A stretch of DNA of 64,000 nucleotides from Nematopogon swammerdamellus (taxonomy: Eukaryota; Arthropoda; Insecta; Lepidoptera; Adelidae), in the NCBI GenBank assembly GCA_946902875.1, contig OX336349.1, positions 20,855,891-20,919,890 of the forward strand, read 5' to 3'. The position numbers and the translations under genes were made by a program. Position 1 is the first letter of the stretch. The number at the start of each line of letters is the position of its first letter. The notes below the pieces were generated by a model. It had not been told where the DNA came from, did not search any database, and saw nothing but the letters and a program-made list of their open reading frames with translations. Shown here piece after piece: positions 51,518 to 62,065 of this stretch.

Positions 51518-51933
51518 GCGGGTGGCCGAGTGGTTTAGGCATCGGCTTCTCATGCGAGAGGTCCGAGGATCGAATCCGGCCGTCGCGTCGGCGTGTACCA
51601 ACCAATGAGTTTTTTGTGACGAAAAAATTTACGCGCACATCGACATCTGCTGATTCACCTTTCGGAACCGGCGTTAAACTGTAGCGTAGGCTCCTTCCTT
51701 CGCCCCTTACTAGGTGGTAGGCTCAAATTATAACCGACTGGGTGGGCACCGTACTGGATGTAAGATGGCCGCATAGCAGCCTCAGTTGTGTTCTCCTGTG
51801 TCCAGTATAGCCAGCAATCCAGGGAAGTATCCGCCGGTATGGCACCTACCTTCTCGGAGGTGATATTGGCTGGTCAGAGCACGTGCTTTGGCCCATCTGA
51901 CTCAGCAAAACATACCGGATTACATAAATAAAA
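51518..51933 (+). mobile_element. tSINE copy
   Basis: Box A GTGGCCGAGTGG is intact; box B reads GGATCGAATCC. Body as at 23144, tail ATAAATAAAAAAATA. Confidence 0.8.
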
Positions 51934-51959
51934 AAATATATAGTACAAACTCAAAAGTA

Positions 51960-52048
51960 AAACCTAATAAAAATAAAACCGGCCAATTACGTGGCGGTAC
52001 AGAACCCTCGGCGCGCGAGTTCGACTCGCACTTGGCCGGTTTTTTTAA
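51960..52048 (+). repeat. family E, 3' end
   Basis: CAATTACGTGGCGGTACAGA to TTCGACTCGCACTTGGCCGG and a T run. Confidence 0.65.
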
Positions 52049-52339
52049 CATCAACTAATGCCGGCAAATCCAAAAACAGCATTCGATTCCAAATTTGGTT
52101 AACCGATAAATATAAAATTTGGCTAACTAAATTACTGAATCAACCGCTTCATAAAACTTTATAGGCGATTAAAAACATTCGTCCTCAACCTTCAAACACC
52201 GCCCGCAGCTGAGCGCACGTTGCAAGCTAGTATAGGCATTGAATCTCACGATGTGATGCGTTCTCAAAAGCTCAATATCAACAACAAAAGTGTGCTAAGT
52301 CCCGTCTATCTCTGCGGCGAGTCATGCGGAGATAGGACG
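52049..52339. other. no recognised feature
   Basis: A short hairpin CCCGTCTATCTCTGCGGCG / CGGAGATAGGACGGG is at 52302-52341. Confidence 0.3.
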
Positions 52340-52384
52340 GGTGTGGCAGGGAATAAGGGATGCTAATTCCACAGAGCAGCGTCT

Positions 52385-52552
52385 GTGATAGTATCTGTAG
52401 AACAGACTCCATCCGTGATAGTATCTGTAGAACAGACTCCATCCGTGATAGTATCTGTAGAACAGACTCCATCCGTGATAGTATCTGTAGAACAGACTCC
52501 ATCCGTGATAGTATCTGTAGAACAGACTCCATCCGTGATAGTATCTGTAGAA
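52385..52552 (+). repeat. 30-bp minisatellite, about 5.6 units
   Basis: The unit is GTGATAGTATCTGTAGAACA plus GACTCCATCC, with almost no variation between units. Because 30 is divisible by 3, each frame stays open and encodes a 10-residue repeat (VIVSVEQTPS in one frame). Confidence 0.9.
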
Positions 52553-52616
52553 AGCTCTGCCTGCCACTAGGTATATTTAAAAGGAAAATCAAGAATATTT
52601 TGAGAGAAAATGTAAT

Positions 52617-52640
52617 GAAATGAAATGAAATGAAATGAAA
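52617..52640 (+). repeat. (TGAAA)n microsatellite
   Basis: Four to five TGAAA units directly after the LINE stop codon. Confidence 0.8.
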
Positions 52641-52905
52641 ATATTTATTTCTCCTATACTTACGAGTATAATTTAAATGAATATTTTGACGAAAAATTTA
52701 ATTGGACATTTGATAAAAACTGACGGCATATAGGAATACATTCTGTATGTTAATTTATATAATTTAATGTTCATTATTGTTACAATCTGTTTTTATAAAT
52801 TAGATGTTGATTATGTAATAATCCAATTTGACGATTTCGATAGCATTGGATCCATAGGGATCCAAAAAAATGCTCAATGAAATAAAAATGATTGACTTTG
52901 ACTAA

Positions 52906-53377
52906 GCGAACCTACAAATCGTCTGTGTCTTAGAGACTCCAGACCAATCTGTAAGTTTCGGGTCACCAACAAGACGGATTAAACGAAGCGTGATCATGAG
53001 ATCCAACAACTGTAGAATAACGTCTGGGAATAATTTCAGTAAATATTTGGACGAGTCTTCCGAAAATATTTCCATCAAATATTTGCAGAGTCGTTACAGT
53101 ATTTGGCTTGGGAATGCGCGCTGGATCATTCCATGCCGTCCGATCTATGATAAATGATCGACTGAGAGATTTATGACAGAGATGCGGTAATGATATCCAG
53201 GTCAGAAATTAACACGGCAGTCGTTGGTGGTATTTTTATCGTATTTTTATTAGTTTAGACTTCCGGGAGACACACGTGTTGGGTTATATTTACGATCTCC
53301 GAGTGTGAGATATGTAAAAGGAGGTGCGTCTTAAATTCGAGAAATGAGAGAATTTTCCAAAAATAGTTCAAACTCTT
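52906..53377. other. no recognised feature
   Basis: No ORF over 60 codons; no repeat recognised. Confidence 0.3.
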
Positions 53378-53763
53378 TTAAGGCGCCTAGTAACGCCAAC
53401 GGCGGCGTAGCGCGTAGTAGTTTTCATAACGGGTTTTTTTCATAATTTGCGATCCTTCGCATTAGAACTTGGAAAAGCGTGTGATCGATAGATATAACAA
53501 ATGGCGTCATTTTGCTATACAAATTCCATTCAAATTCTCTTTAGTTTCTGAGATCAAGTCTTCAATGTTCACGCGGAAAAAAAATCGACATTGGGTTAAC
53601 GTTTTGTATAGAAAATGATAAAATTGTACAACCAAAAACGTGTGATCGATGGACAAAGAATTATTGTTCTAAAATTTTCAGTAGTTTTTAGCCTTAAGAT
53701 TGGTCTAGTTATCACGGGCTACTTCTTCTCAAAATCCACATGTGACGTTACTACGCGCCTTAA
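53378..53763. mobile_element. TTAA-flanked MITE (piggyBac-like)
   Basis: The 378-bp element (53382-53759) lies between TTAA at 53378-53381 and 53760-53763. Termini are GGCGCCTAGTAACG and the inverse of CGTTACTACGCGCC, one mismatch in 14. Internal subterminal motif CGTGTGATCGAT occurs twice (about 53480 and 53640). A 108-codon ORF (53615-53941) runs out of the element into a SINE and is not a gene. Confidence 0.65.
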
Positions 53764-53797
53764 GGCGGTATCGTCCATAATGGCGTCATGCTCAAAG

Positions 53798-53910
53798 GGG
53801 GAAGCACTGACATGGCGCCTAGTTCACCCGGTGTTATGGGCTGACATCACGGACGTTGTAGGTGATGTAGACAACAGTGTCAGTTTCCATAAAAAAAAAT
53901 TAAAAAAAAA
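53798..53910 (+). mobile_element. SINE-P 3' end
   Basis: GGGAAGCACTGACATGGCGC to CAGTTTCCATAAAAAAAAA; 5'-truncated. Confidence 0.65.
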
Positions 53911-53989
53911 TGCTCTCGACGGAATCCTCATTGCTCGTTGAGGGAGGATAGGAGAGCCAGGAGACAAAGAGAGCGCGATGGAGTTTCCT

Positions 53990-54160
53990 TTTTAACGCCC
54001 GACGAAAAAAGAGGGGTGTTGTAAGTTTAACGTTTATGTGTCTCTCTGTGGCATCGTAGCTCCCAAACGGATGGACCGATTTGGATGTGGTTTTTTTTAA
54101 TAGAAAGGTGATTTAATTGGGATGGTTGTTAGCTATGTTTGTAATCAAGTAATTAATTAA
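53990..54160 (+). repeat. repeat I copy
   Basis: TAACGCCCGACGAAAAAAGA, GGCATCGTAGCTCCCAAACG, GGATGGACCGATTTGGATG. Confidence 0.55.
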
Positions 54161-54234
54161 TCAAAAAATTTATTATCTTATAAAGTGGACTGATTTGCAT
54201 GCGGTTTTTTTAAATAAAAACCTTGAAATAAATG

Positions 54235-54458
54235 TAAAATTACAAATTTAAAAAACTCCCGACCCTTAAAAAGTCAAAAATAATTTCTGATTACTTACTT
54301 AAAGGAGTCGGGGGACCGCTAAGTAAATAATGTATAAAAACTCAGAGCAGCGCGGGAATTTACTTAGCGGTCCCCCGACTCCTTTAAGTAAGTAAACGTA
54401 AATTATTTTTGACTTTTTACGGGCCGGGGTTTTTTAAATTTGTAATTTTTATTAGTGA
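54235..54458. repeat. long palindrome, arms about 90 bp
   Basis: The left arm ends AGGAGTCGGGGGACCGCTAA and the right arm carries its exact inverse. Arms match over about 90 bases with a few differences (CTCCCGACCCTT against CCCCGGCCCGT). The loop is about 35 bases. It lies beside repeat I and has the CCCGAC motif of that family's start, so it may be two inverted ends of a related element. Confidence 0.65.
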
Positions 54459-54932
54459 AGCGGAATGGAATCACTTCAAGGTGCATATGATAAAATTACG
54501 GAGACGGAATGGCGAGGAATTCGTTTTTATTTTGATTAAGTAGTATGAAAAATTTTAACTATAAAAACTTTCCTTGTTTTGAGTTCACGAACATTGTATT
54601 TAGAGAAAAATTATAGAAATGTCTTTGTATTTTTTTCTATGGAGCGAAGTTAAAAAATGCTGTTTCAGCTTTGGTGTTCACTAGAAATGATCCTGTAGAT
54701 TCTACAGCATCATCTACAGTGTAGATTGAAAAACTATACATTATCTATACTTACCTTTAACTTTAATAGTTCTGCATAAATCCTGCGGTACTGATTACCC
54801 GGTCGTCGGTAGTCTCTTTATGAGAATGTATAGGTTTAGAATGTATAGGTATAGCTTTAATAATATATTATCGTATCGTAGCCATGTGTGTGTGACACAT
54901 GAAAATAATATAATATTTCATCTTAGGGCATC
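54459..54932. other. no recognised feature
   Basis: AT-rich. GAATGTATAGGT is repeated in tandem at about 54835-54855. Confidence 0.3.
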
Positions 54933-54936
54933 TTAA

Positions 54937-55610
54937 GACGAAACGGAAGTTACCTTTCTTTTTTTTTTTTTTTTTATGGAACCTGACACGGTTGGATACA
55001 TCACCTACAACATCCGTGATGTCAGCCCATAACACAGGGTGAACTAGGTGCCATGTCAGTGCTTCCCTTCATTTCATGTCGGCTACACTAAACTGGACGG
55101 AAAACACGAACTATTTACATAGCCGTTTCGACCGACGTTTCGTTCAGTGCGGTGGTACCAACCCGGCCGGGATAAACCCTACCACCTAGTAAGGTAAGAA
55201 GGGAAGGGACCTACAGTTTAACGTGGAATCCGAACCACGGTCAGCCTCCAACGGTCGAGCGGTCACCCATCCAAACACTGACCGCGCTCAGCGTTTGCTT
55301 AATAACAGTTGACTAACCAACCGCGCCACTGAGCTACCGAGGCTGACGAATTTTCTTATCTCTTAGTCGACTTTTACGACATGCGACGGGGAGAGATGCA
55401 GTGGGGCTATTCTTTTTAAGTACCGACCCCACACGGTACAAAATTTCACCATACAAAATCGTCTTTCAGCATTTATGTTTTCTAGCCCCCTAAACCTAAT
55501 CAATTTTTTACAATTTTTTTCCTCCAATCTACGTTCCTGTCTTTTTATTTTTTGAATATCTAAAGTGATACGATAACTTAATAAAGCTTAATTTTTAGCT
55601 CCGGTGATGT
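54937..55610. mobile_element. TTAA hairpin MITE, copy 4, split by SINE-P
   Basis: Left end after TTAA (54933-54936). The arm is broken after TTACCTTTCT by the SINE and resumes CACCATACAAAATCGTCTTT at 55447. The right arm is not present, so only the left half remains. Confidence 0.6.
54958..55438 (-). mobile_element. SINE-P, composite head-3 plus tRNA/5S head
   Basis: Minus-strand order: head-3 (55438-55352), CGTCAGCCTCGGTAGCTCAG, the 5S-like GTTTGGATGGGTGACCGC, the body, and poly(A) (T run 54958-54976). Same architecture and variant bases as 22408, for example GTCGACTAAG in head-3. Confidence 0.85.
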
Positions 55611-55624
55611 AGGTGTACTTCAAT

Positions 55625-55706
55625 TAAACAAAACGAGTCGAACTCGCGCACCGAGGGTTCCGTATCGCCATCGTCTATAGTATCTTCATCGTGTGTGACG
55701 TGATTG
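55625..55706 (-). repeat. family E end fragment
   Basis: ACGAGTCGAACTCGCGCACC and GAGGGTTCCGTATCGCCAT only. Confidence 0.55.
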
Positions 55707-55707
55707 A

Positions 55708-56028
55708 TTTTTTTTTCATGGAAACTGACACGGTTGGCTACATCACCTACAACATCGGTGATGTCAGCCCATAACACCGGGTGAACTTGGTGCCACGTCT
55801 CAGTGCTTCCCTTCGGTCGTGCCGGCCACAATGAACTGGACGGAAAACACAAACTATTTACATAGCCGACCGACCTTTCATTCAGTGCGGTGGTACCAAC
55901 CCGGGCGGGTTAAACCCTACCACCTAGTAATATAAGAAGGGAGTCATATCCCTTAGTCGCCTTTTACGACATACACGGGGAGAGATGCAGTGGGGCTATT
56001 CTTTTAAAGTACCGGCCCCACACAGTAC
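55708..56028 (-). mobile_element. SINE-P, head-3 form
   Basis: Poly(A) at 55708-55719 (as T), body, then head-3 ending CGGCCCCACACAGTACG. Confidence 0.8.
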
Positions 56029-56314
56029 GAATGGGGTTAATTCCTGATACCGTAAAATTTGCCTCGTGAAACTTTTAACAGTAAAAGAAACTTAGATGCA
56101 AACGGTTAAAGCGGTTGGGCATAAATAATATAAAAAATTATTAAAACTGATATTGCAAACGAAAGTTAATCAGTTAATGGACTTGTCATTCAGAAGTGTC
56201 ACGATAAAGCACTATCAACATCATGAGGATCATTCCTAATGTGCCGTCACAGCGATCTAAAAATAAACTTTACGAAGCATTGCGTCATGGTCTAATAATA
56301 AGTAGGAGCTTAGT
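56029..56314. other. no recognised feature
   Basis: A 72-codon ORF (56223-56441) starts here; it is unrecognised and runs into repeat sequence. Confidence 0.25.
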
Positions 56315-56595
56315 TTTTAACCGACTTCAAAAAAGGAGGTTCTATGTTCGGCTGTATGTATTTTTTTTATGTATGTTCAGCAATATCTTCCCCAATTGTG
56401 AACCGATTTCGATAATTTTTTTTGTGTTCGGTTCAGTCTAGCTCCAAGGTGGTCCCATTTTTTTTTTTGTCTAGATCGGATTGGAAAGCGAGGCGGAATG
56501 GCGAGGCCGAAGGCCGAGCGATTCCGCCGAGTACATTAATAGCAAATAAAAATTACTAAAAAAACTGTGAAATAAAAAACTATTTAAAAAAATAT
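56315..56595 (+). repeat. CCGACTTCAAAAAAGGAGG repeat
   Basis: A common lepidopteran dispersed repeat beginning AACCGACTTCAAAAAAGGAG and GTTCTATGTTCGGCTGTATG. 56505-56530 has GGCGAGGCCGAAGGCCGAGC, like the unit core of the 13-kb minisatellite. A related tail is at 28000-28050. Confidence 0.5.
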
Positions 56596-56752
56596 AAAAA
56601 CCGCCTTCAAAAATGTATGAAATAAAAAAATAAAAATCGAACCCTAGAGTTGAAGGCGGTGGTGCTAAAGCAAGCAAAAATACCCGACCGCCTTCAACTC
56701 TAGGGTTCGATTTTAATTTTTTTATTTCATACATTTTTGAAGGCGGTTTTTA
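56596..56752. repeat. near-perfect palindrome, arms about 63 bp
   Basis: The left arm (CCGCCTTCAAAAATGTATGA ... CCCTAGAGTTGAAGGCGGT) and right arm differ at about one position; the loop is about 27 bases. It forms the end of the preceding repeat, suggesting end duplication in inverted form. The 87-codon minus-strand ORF across it is an artefact. Confidence 0.75.
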
Positions 56753-56964
56753 GTCATGAGTTAGGTTTTTAGCTACCTCTCGCTCGACAGGGCATGCCGT
56801 TCGATGAATATGCATTTAAAAATTTAAAAATAATTTTAATACATGTAATTTGTGTACAAGTCTCACCTACTACCTACCTTATTATATTCTTGAATTATTA
56901 GTTAGTATTATTAGTATTTATATAGTCCATTAATAAACGCGTGGGGCCGGTACCTACTTAAAGT

Positions 56965-57307
56965 ACCGTGTGGGGGGGGCCTGTACTTAAAAAGAATAGC
57001 CCCACTGCATCTCTCCCCGTGCATGTCGTAAAACCCGACTATGGGATAAGTAAAAAAAAAACAAGATGTCGTGCCAGAGGGCGACAGACTAGCCATCTCT
57101 CACCTTGGCACGGTCCTTCCACCAATTCATGCAGCAGGTGGGTCTTAGTATCTTACTTGCTGCTTGATAGATATCTTGTCCTAATACTTTGCTTAAACGT
57201 GGTGGTTGGTGTTGTGCTGTAATTTACAAGAGTACTTGCAGCACAACGCCGATTACTCTGCTTATCCTGATTTTCGTGATACAGCCTGTGGTATGTATGT
57301 GTATGTC
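56965..57307 (+). mobile_element. SINE-D copy
   Basis: ACCGTGTGGGGGGGGCCTGT start, full body, GGTATGTATGTGTATG tail. A preceding GTGGGGCCGGTACCTACTT (56941-56960) is an extra partial head-3. Confidence 0.75.
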
Positions 57308-57529
57308 CATTAATTACTTTGTATTTTTGTCTATTACGAATGAAAGAATAAACTGGTCCCAAAAATACCGAGAATTGTGCACACGTGTTTTGGAAACTCT
57401 TGAAAATAGACGATGACGAATATTCTTGAAAAAAAAAACTTGTTTAAATAATTTTGCCTCATGTTGTTGATTCGTTTGGTTGGGTGGGATGGTTGGATTT
57501 GAGAAACCACGTGATTTTTTTTTTTGCTT

Positions 57530-57720
57530 CCGAACTGGGTGGCTGTGCCCGAGGTCGAAGCCTCTGGCGCAGCCATTTTCACCGCCGAGGAGGTGCCCGT
57601 CCGGCTTGGAGGTGGACTAATGTTGCTAGGGAAAGAATAAGAATAAGAATAAAATATTTTTATTTACACAAATACACCTTTTGCATTGTTCTTACATTAA
57701 AATACATTTAATCTTAACCC
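57530..57720 (-). repeat. possible LINE tail with AATAAG repeat
   Basis: GC-rich start (GGTGGCTGTGCCCGAGGTCG), then AAGAATAAGAATAAGAATAA and AT-rich sequence. Class unclear. Confidence 0.3.
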
Positions 57721-58695
57721 AAGTGCAATATGTAAATAGGTAGCGGCTCAGCATATGCCTAGCTAGGTTTGCGCCCAGCTGACGCTGTTTTTCAGCCGCA
57801 ACCTACCAGAGGTAATCAAAAAAATAATAACATGGCGGAGATGAGAACAAAACAAATTTACAACTACAAATAAATATACCTATAGTTACACAAGAATATA
57901 GACAATCAACATATACAATAATACACAAAGATCCCATATGGTTAAACGAAGACACAAAACTAAAAAACAGAATATACAATTATACATACTAGAACTAACA
58001 GTATCGGGCGGGTCATTCATTTTGATTTTAAATTTTACCACTTCCCATTTTTCTGCGATTCAAGTAGGGCTCTTTTACATTTGTCACGAAAGGTGCTCAG
58101 CCGTGTAAGTAGCTTAATGGGCGGTGGTATATTAACCTATAAGACTATTAACCTGAGATTTGAAGATCGGTCGATTGTAGGAGTGGAGAAAGATAGTGAT
58201 TATGGAAAACATGCTCTTATTATGCTCATATTAGTTTAGTTTCTAACAAATGTAAGGTTGTTCCAATATTATAAGTACATACATACATACAAGTTTTCTC
58301 TTATTCAAATATCTAATAATTGAACTAGTTCTTTGTCAATTAAATACTTGACAAAATTGTTCTCAAACTCAAAGATTAAAGTAGATGGATAAAAATTTGC
58401 CAAGACGCACTATTGAGTAGCAAAGAAAATAACAAATTCTCTTTTAAAAAGGAACTGAAGAACGAGCTGAAGAACGTTAAGCATCGAAAGAACTTTATGC
58501 TATCCGTCCAGTTAGAGATCTACATAACTGGACGTACTTCTTTTATTAGCAAAGCTTGTACCAATCCGAGTGCTTATCTTGCAAGTTTTTTTTTTGTTGT
58601 TGTTGTTGCGAACTTGGCTTTTTTTTCACATTTTTTGGTGGTAAAACTTAACATATGAAGATATTTATTATAATAAAAATAGCAATAAATTAGTA
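57721..58695. other. no recognised feature
   Basis: (CATA)n at 58277-58292. An 81-codon ORF (58413-58658) has a Lys-rich start resembling LINE C-termini, but this is not secure. Confidence 0.25.
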
Positions 58696-59049
58696 CTCTA
58701 GACCAGCGGTTCTCAAACTTTTTTGGTGACGGAACCCTTTTGGAAAGCGAAATATTTGACGGAGCCCTAAAATAAACAAAAATTAGTATTTGTACATTCT
58801 TTATTAATAATCATATTACAGTGTAACAGTTAGTTACATAATATTATAAATAATATAAGAGAAAACTATAATTAAATATCTAATGGGAGGTATGAAACTG
58901 TGACGCCGTGACGTCTGCGCAGTCGAGCTGAATCGTGCCAGAGAGGAGAGGTGTATTTTTGATTTCTCGTATTCTCGCGGAGCCGCCACAGAGGCTCCGT
59001 GGAGCCCTAGGGCTCCGCGGAGCACACTTTGAGTATGGCTGCTCTAGAC
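58696..59049. mobile_element. hAT MITE with 8-bp TSD
   Basis: The 338-bp element (58704-59041) is flanked by CTCTAGAC at 58696-58703 and 59042-59049. The 5' end CAGCGGTTCTCAAACTTTTT is a classic hAT terminus; the other end inverted reads CAGCCATACTCAAAGTGTG. Interior has GGAGCCCTAGGGCTCCGCGG palindromic sequence. No transposase. Confidence 0.85.
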
Positions 59050-59682
59050 TAAAGCTTGTTTATAGTAATGAATGCGTTCATCTCATTCATATTTATAATA
59101 ATTATATGCATCTATAACAACTATATGTGATAGATAAGCTATTGAAACTGGCAATGAAGAATTTATCTCGTGAGCGTGCGTTTCAGCAGTATAGTTGAGT
59201 GGAAGCGTGCGCAAGTGTGCAATATATTACACGTCAGATGCTAATCTCTTGTATCGCGTTTCGTTTCGTATCTTGCCTGGTATTAATCTTGGACTAGTCT
59301 GGTTTTACTCACGAGCGTCCAGCGTTGAGAAGGTCGTCCTGTCGTTCCCATATAGCTTATTAGTGTTAGAGTAAAGCTTTATATTACTTACCGGTTCCTT
59401 CTTACGAGGAACCTGTGGTATACAATAAAGTGTACATAATTCACAAATTTAAGAGGTTTCTTACATTAAACGAAAATTGTTATATTTTTTAAAACTACAA
59501 ACAAAAATTTTGTTCTATGAAGTACATAATATGAACAAAAATATATTAATTAGATAATATGCACTAAACACTGAAGCATGATTTTTTTATTTACAGTATT
59601 TTTTCATGGTAAAAAAATTCTGAATGTGACTCTATTTTAATTTCTTATATCGAGCTAGCTCCATACATTTATGATATCCTTA
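59050..59682. other. unassigned; LTR-like features near 59126-59465
   Basis: Contains AACAATAAAG-type polyA signal context (TACAATAAAGTG, 59423) and a CG-richer middle. It could be an old solo LTR, but no TG...CA pair with matching flanks was found. Confidence 0.2.
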
Positions 59683-59902
59683 CCTATAATAAAATCCAAC
59701 GTCTGCTTTCTGTCTGTCTGAGTGTCTGTCTGTCCGCTTATAACTCGAGAACCACTGAACCGATTTTAATAAAACAAAATTCTACGGATAGCTTGATTCT
59801 TCCCATCAACTATAGGCTACTTACTATCACGCTAAATAGCTTATGAGGTTAGCAGTGAAGTGAAATATGAGAGCGGGCGGAGCCCCGGGCACAGCTTGTT
59901 AA
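59683..59902 (+). mobile_element. family G copy
   Basis: ACCTATAATAAAATCCAACG to GCGGGCGGAGCCCCGGGCAC. Almost identical to the copy at 21277. Confidence 0.7.
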
Positions 59903-60231
59903 GATATAATATAATAATGAAGAGATTGCGTCTAATAAAATATAAACAGCGTTTAAAACAAAATCTAAAGTATTTTGTCATAAAGATCCACTTTCAGTGT
60001 AGACAGTCAACGTATAGATGTAATATGTATTGTGTTATTTATTAACTAGCTATTGGAAATGACGTGGAAGTGCCTTGCTAGGAAGCTTGTTAGTGCTCAT
60101 TAGATGTCGCCTTGCTGGCAACTATGATAAATCGGTATTTGTCGTCGAGGACTAAAAAGGCATCAAATGTATACAATGTGGTTGATCTTTAATATCTTAG
60201 AAAAACACATCCTGCATTTTACTTTACTTAA
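59903..60231. other. no recognised feature
   Basis: No ORF over 60 codons outside repeats. Confidence 0.3.
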
Positions 60232-60500
60232 TGTACTTGGATGGGTGACCGCTCGACCGTTGGAGGCTGACCGTGGTTCGGATTCCACGTAAAACTGTAG
60301 GCCCTTCCCTTCTTACCTCACTAGGTGGTAGGGTTTATCCCGGCCGGGTTGGTGCTCGAAACGGCTATGTAAAAATAGTTCGTGTTTTCTGTCCAGTTAA
60401 GTGTAGCCGACATGAAATTAAAGAGAAGCACTGACATGGCACCGAGTTCACCCGGTGTTATGGGGTGACATCACGGATGTTGTAGGTATTCAATCCAACC
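60232..60500 (+). mobile_element. SINE-P, truncated within the 5S-like head
   Basis: Starts at GTACTTGGATGGGTGACCGC, the 5S-like core, then the body with a deletion after GGGTTGGTGC. Ends GATGTTGTAGGTATTC without poly(A). Confidence 0.65.
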
Positions 60501-60621
60501 GCAAGAAATACTCCCAGTATTCTCAAATACTTTATATTATGTACTTCAAAATAATTAAATGTAAACCTAAAAATAACTAAATTAATCTAACCATATAATA
60601 AATCTACGTATATATATATAA

Positions 60622-61034
60622 AAACCGGCCAAGTGTGAGTCGAACTCGCGCACCGAGGGTTCCGTATCGCCATGTCATGGTTAGCGTCACTTTCGCCATA
60701 TATGGCGTTATGAAATGCTTCATATTAGTTAAAATTCATGATTAGTTAAAATGCTTCATAGTCTATTCGGTAGATGGCGCGCGCGCATACAACTTTTTGG
60801 TTTCTTCTATGGGAACCCCCCTGAATTTTTAACTTTTCTTTATTTTTATTATTTATTGTTATATCGGCCATAATAAATAACATATTCTGTGAAAATTTCA
60901 ACGGGCTACCTATTACGATTCAAGAGATACAGCCCTCGGACAGACAGACGGACGGACGGATGGACGGACAGACAGACAGACAGACGGCGTAGGCTTAGTA
61001 ATAGGCTTCCGTATCGGATACGGAACCCTAAAAA
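60622..61034 (-). repeat. family E, long form
   Basis: GGCCAAGTGTGAGTCGAACT at the left to CGGATACGGAACCCTAAAAA at the right, including the GAAATGCTTCATATTAGTTA block and a GGAC/GACA microsatellite at 60940-60985. Confidence 0.75.
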
Positions 61035-61459
61035 TTTTCATGTGAATAAAAATAGGCATGGTCCCCATGATTGAACCGTTCGTTCCCTCTCTGCAATTGT
61101 ATTATTTATTTAAAATACTCCAGACAATACACACATACTTCAAACTTTCTGAAACAACTTATCAAAGGTGCACTGCATAGTCTCAGGGAAAACATTATGA
61201 AAATTTAACTTACTACACCTAAACTTACTTTAAAAACTTTGAAAATGCTCGCAAATATAATTTTACAATTAAATACAACAATACAGTTTAATTCGTTTTT
61301 TTATGAAGAAAAATTATTACTGGCAAAAGGAAAACTTTAATTGTACAGAAGTTGTAAATACAATTTAACTAAATGAAATAAATAAATATTACAAAATATG
61401 TTTTTTTTTATATTTAATTTAGATTAAAAATTACTATTGCATCTTGTTGAAGACATACA
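61035..61459. other. AT-rich, no recognised feature
   Basis: No ORF or repeat recognised. Confidence 0.3.
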
Positions 61460-61720
61460 TCACTTGGCGCCTTCAGCGTGGATTGTTGAGCCGACGACCG
61501 CCCAAATACATTCGGTTTAGAACGGGGGCTGCGAATGCCGTGCCTGGGTGACAGATGCCCCTTTACGCTTCTATTGAAAGATGCTAAGTCATACACTGAA
61601 GGAGACACATAGGGAGGAAGTGCATTCCAGAGTTACACAGTGCGGAAGATAAAAGAAATACTGGAGCGCTTAGTCCGCAATTTAGGCAGCTCTACACAGT
61701 ATAGGGATGCATTCCCTGTC
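61460..61720 (+). repeat. repeat H copy, diverged
   Basis: GGGGGCTGCGAATGCCGTGC, GTGCATTCCAGAGTTACACA and GGGATGCATTCCCTGTCTG follow the order seen at 63617. Confidence 0.4.
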
Positions 61721-61857
61721 TGCTACGCGTGGACCTATGGTGAAATGGTGAGATCGGAATCGTTTCGAACAGCTCCTCAGAGCTTTCACCGTTTGACAGT
61801 CGATAGAACACACTTAGTGAACCTATGTCTCTACGGACCTATTGCAAATCTGACCAT

Positions 61858-62065
61858 TTGAAAGTCTGACGATTTGAAAATCTGACCAAATGAAAACAAA
61901 GGGAAATATGCAATCTGAACTAAAATTATAGAAAACATATTTCTGACGAAGGCGGAATCTGACGGACGAGGAATCACGAAAATTACGGTTTCGTCATCAG
62001 TTTCACAATTCTGACCAATGCGGAAAAAGTAAATGATCTGACGAAAGCGGAATCTGACGGAAGTT
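61858..62065 (+). repeat. degenerate TCTGAC-motif repeat
   Basis: TCTGAC or TCTGAA occurs at least nine times at irregular 12-50 base spacing, often followed by CAAATG or GAAAGCGGAA. Possibly a decayed short tandem repeat. Confidence 0.45.

Larger units (their letters stand above)
52340..52905 (+). pseudogene. LINE 3' end with coding minisatellite
   Basis: The frame from 52360 ends LGIFKRKIKNILRENVMK and stop, the C-terminal signature of Jockey/CR1-type LINE ORF2. It is preceded by the 30-bp repeats at 52385-52552. After the stop come a TGAAA run and a 3' UTR ending in AATGAAATAAAAATGATTG. Heavily 5'-truncated. Confidence 0.6.

Noticed and set aside
52385..52552. CRISPR-like array
   Set aside because: Units are directly contiguous 30-bp tandem copies without unique spacers, in a eukaryotic LINE remnant.
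56471..56734. 87-codon minus-strand ORF
   Set aside because: Lies across a near-perfect palindrome and the adjoining repeat; no protein features.
59126..59465. Solo LTR
   Set aside because: Starts TGTGATAG and has an AATAAAG signal, but no matching CA end with duplicated flanks and no adjacent primer site were found.
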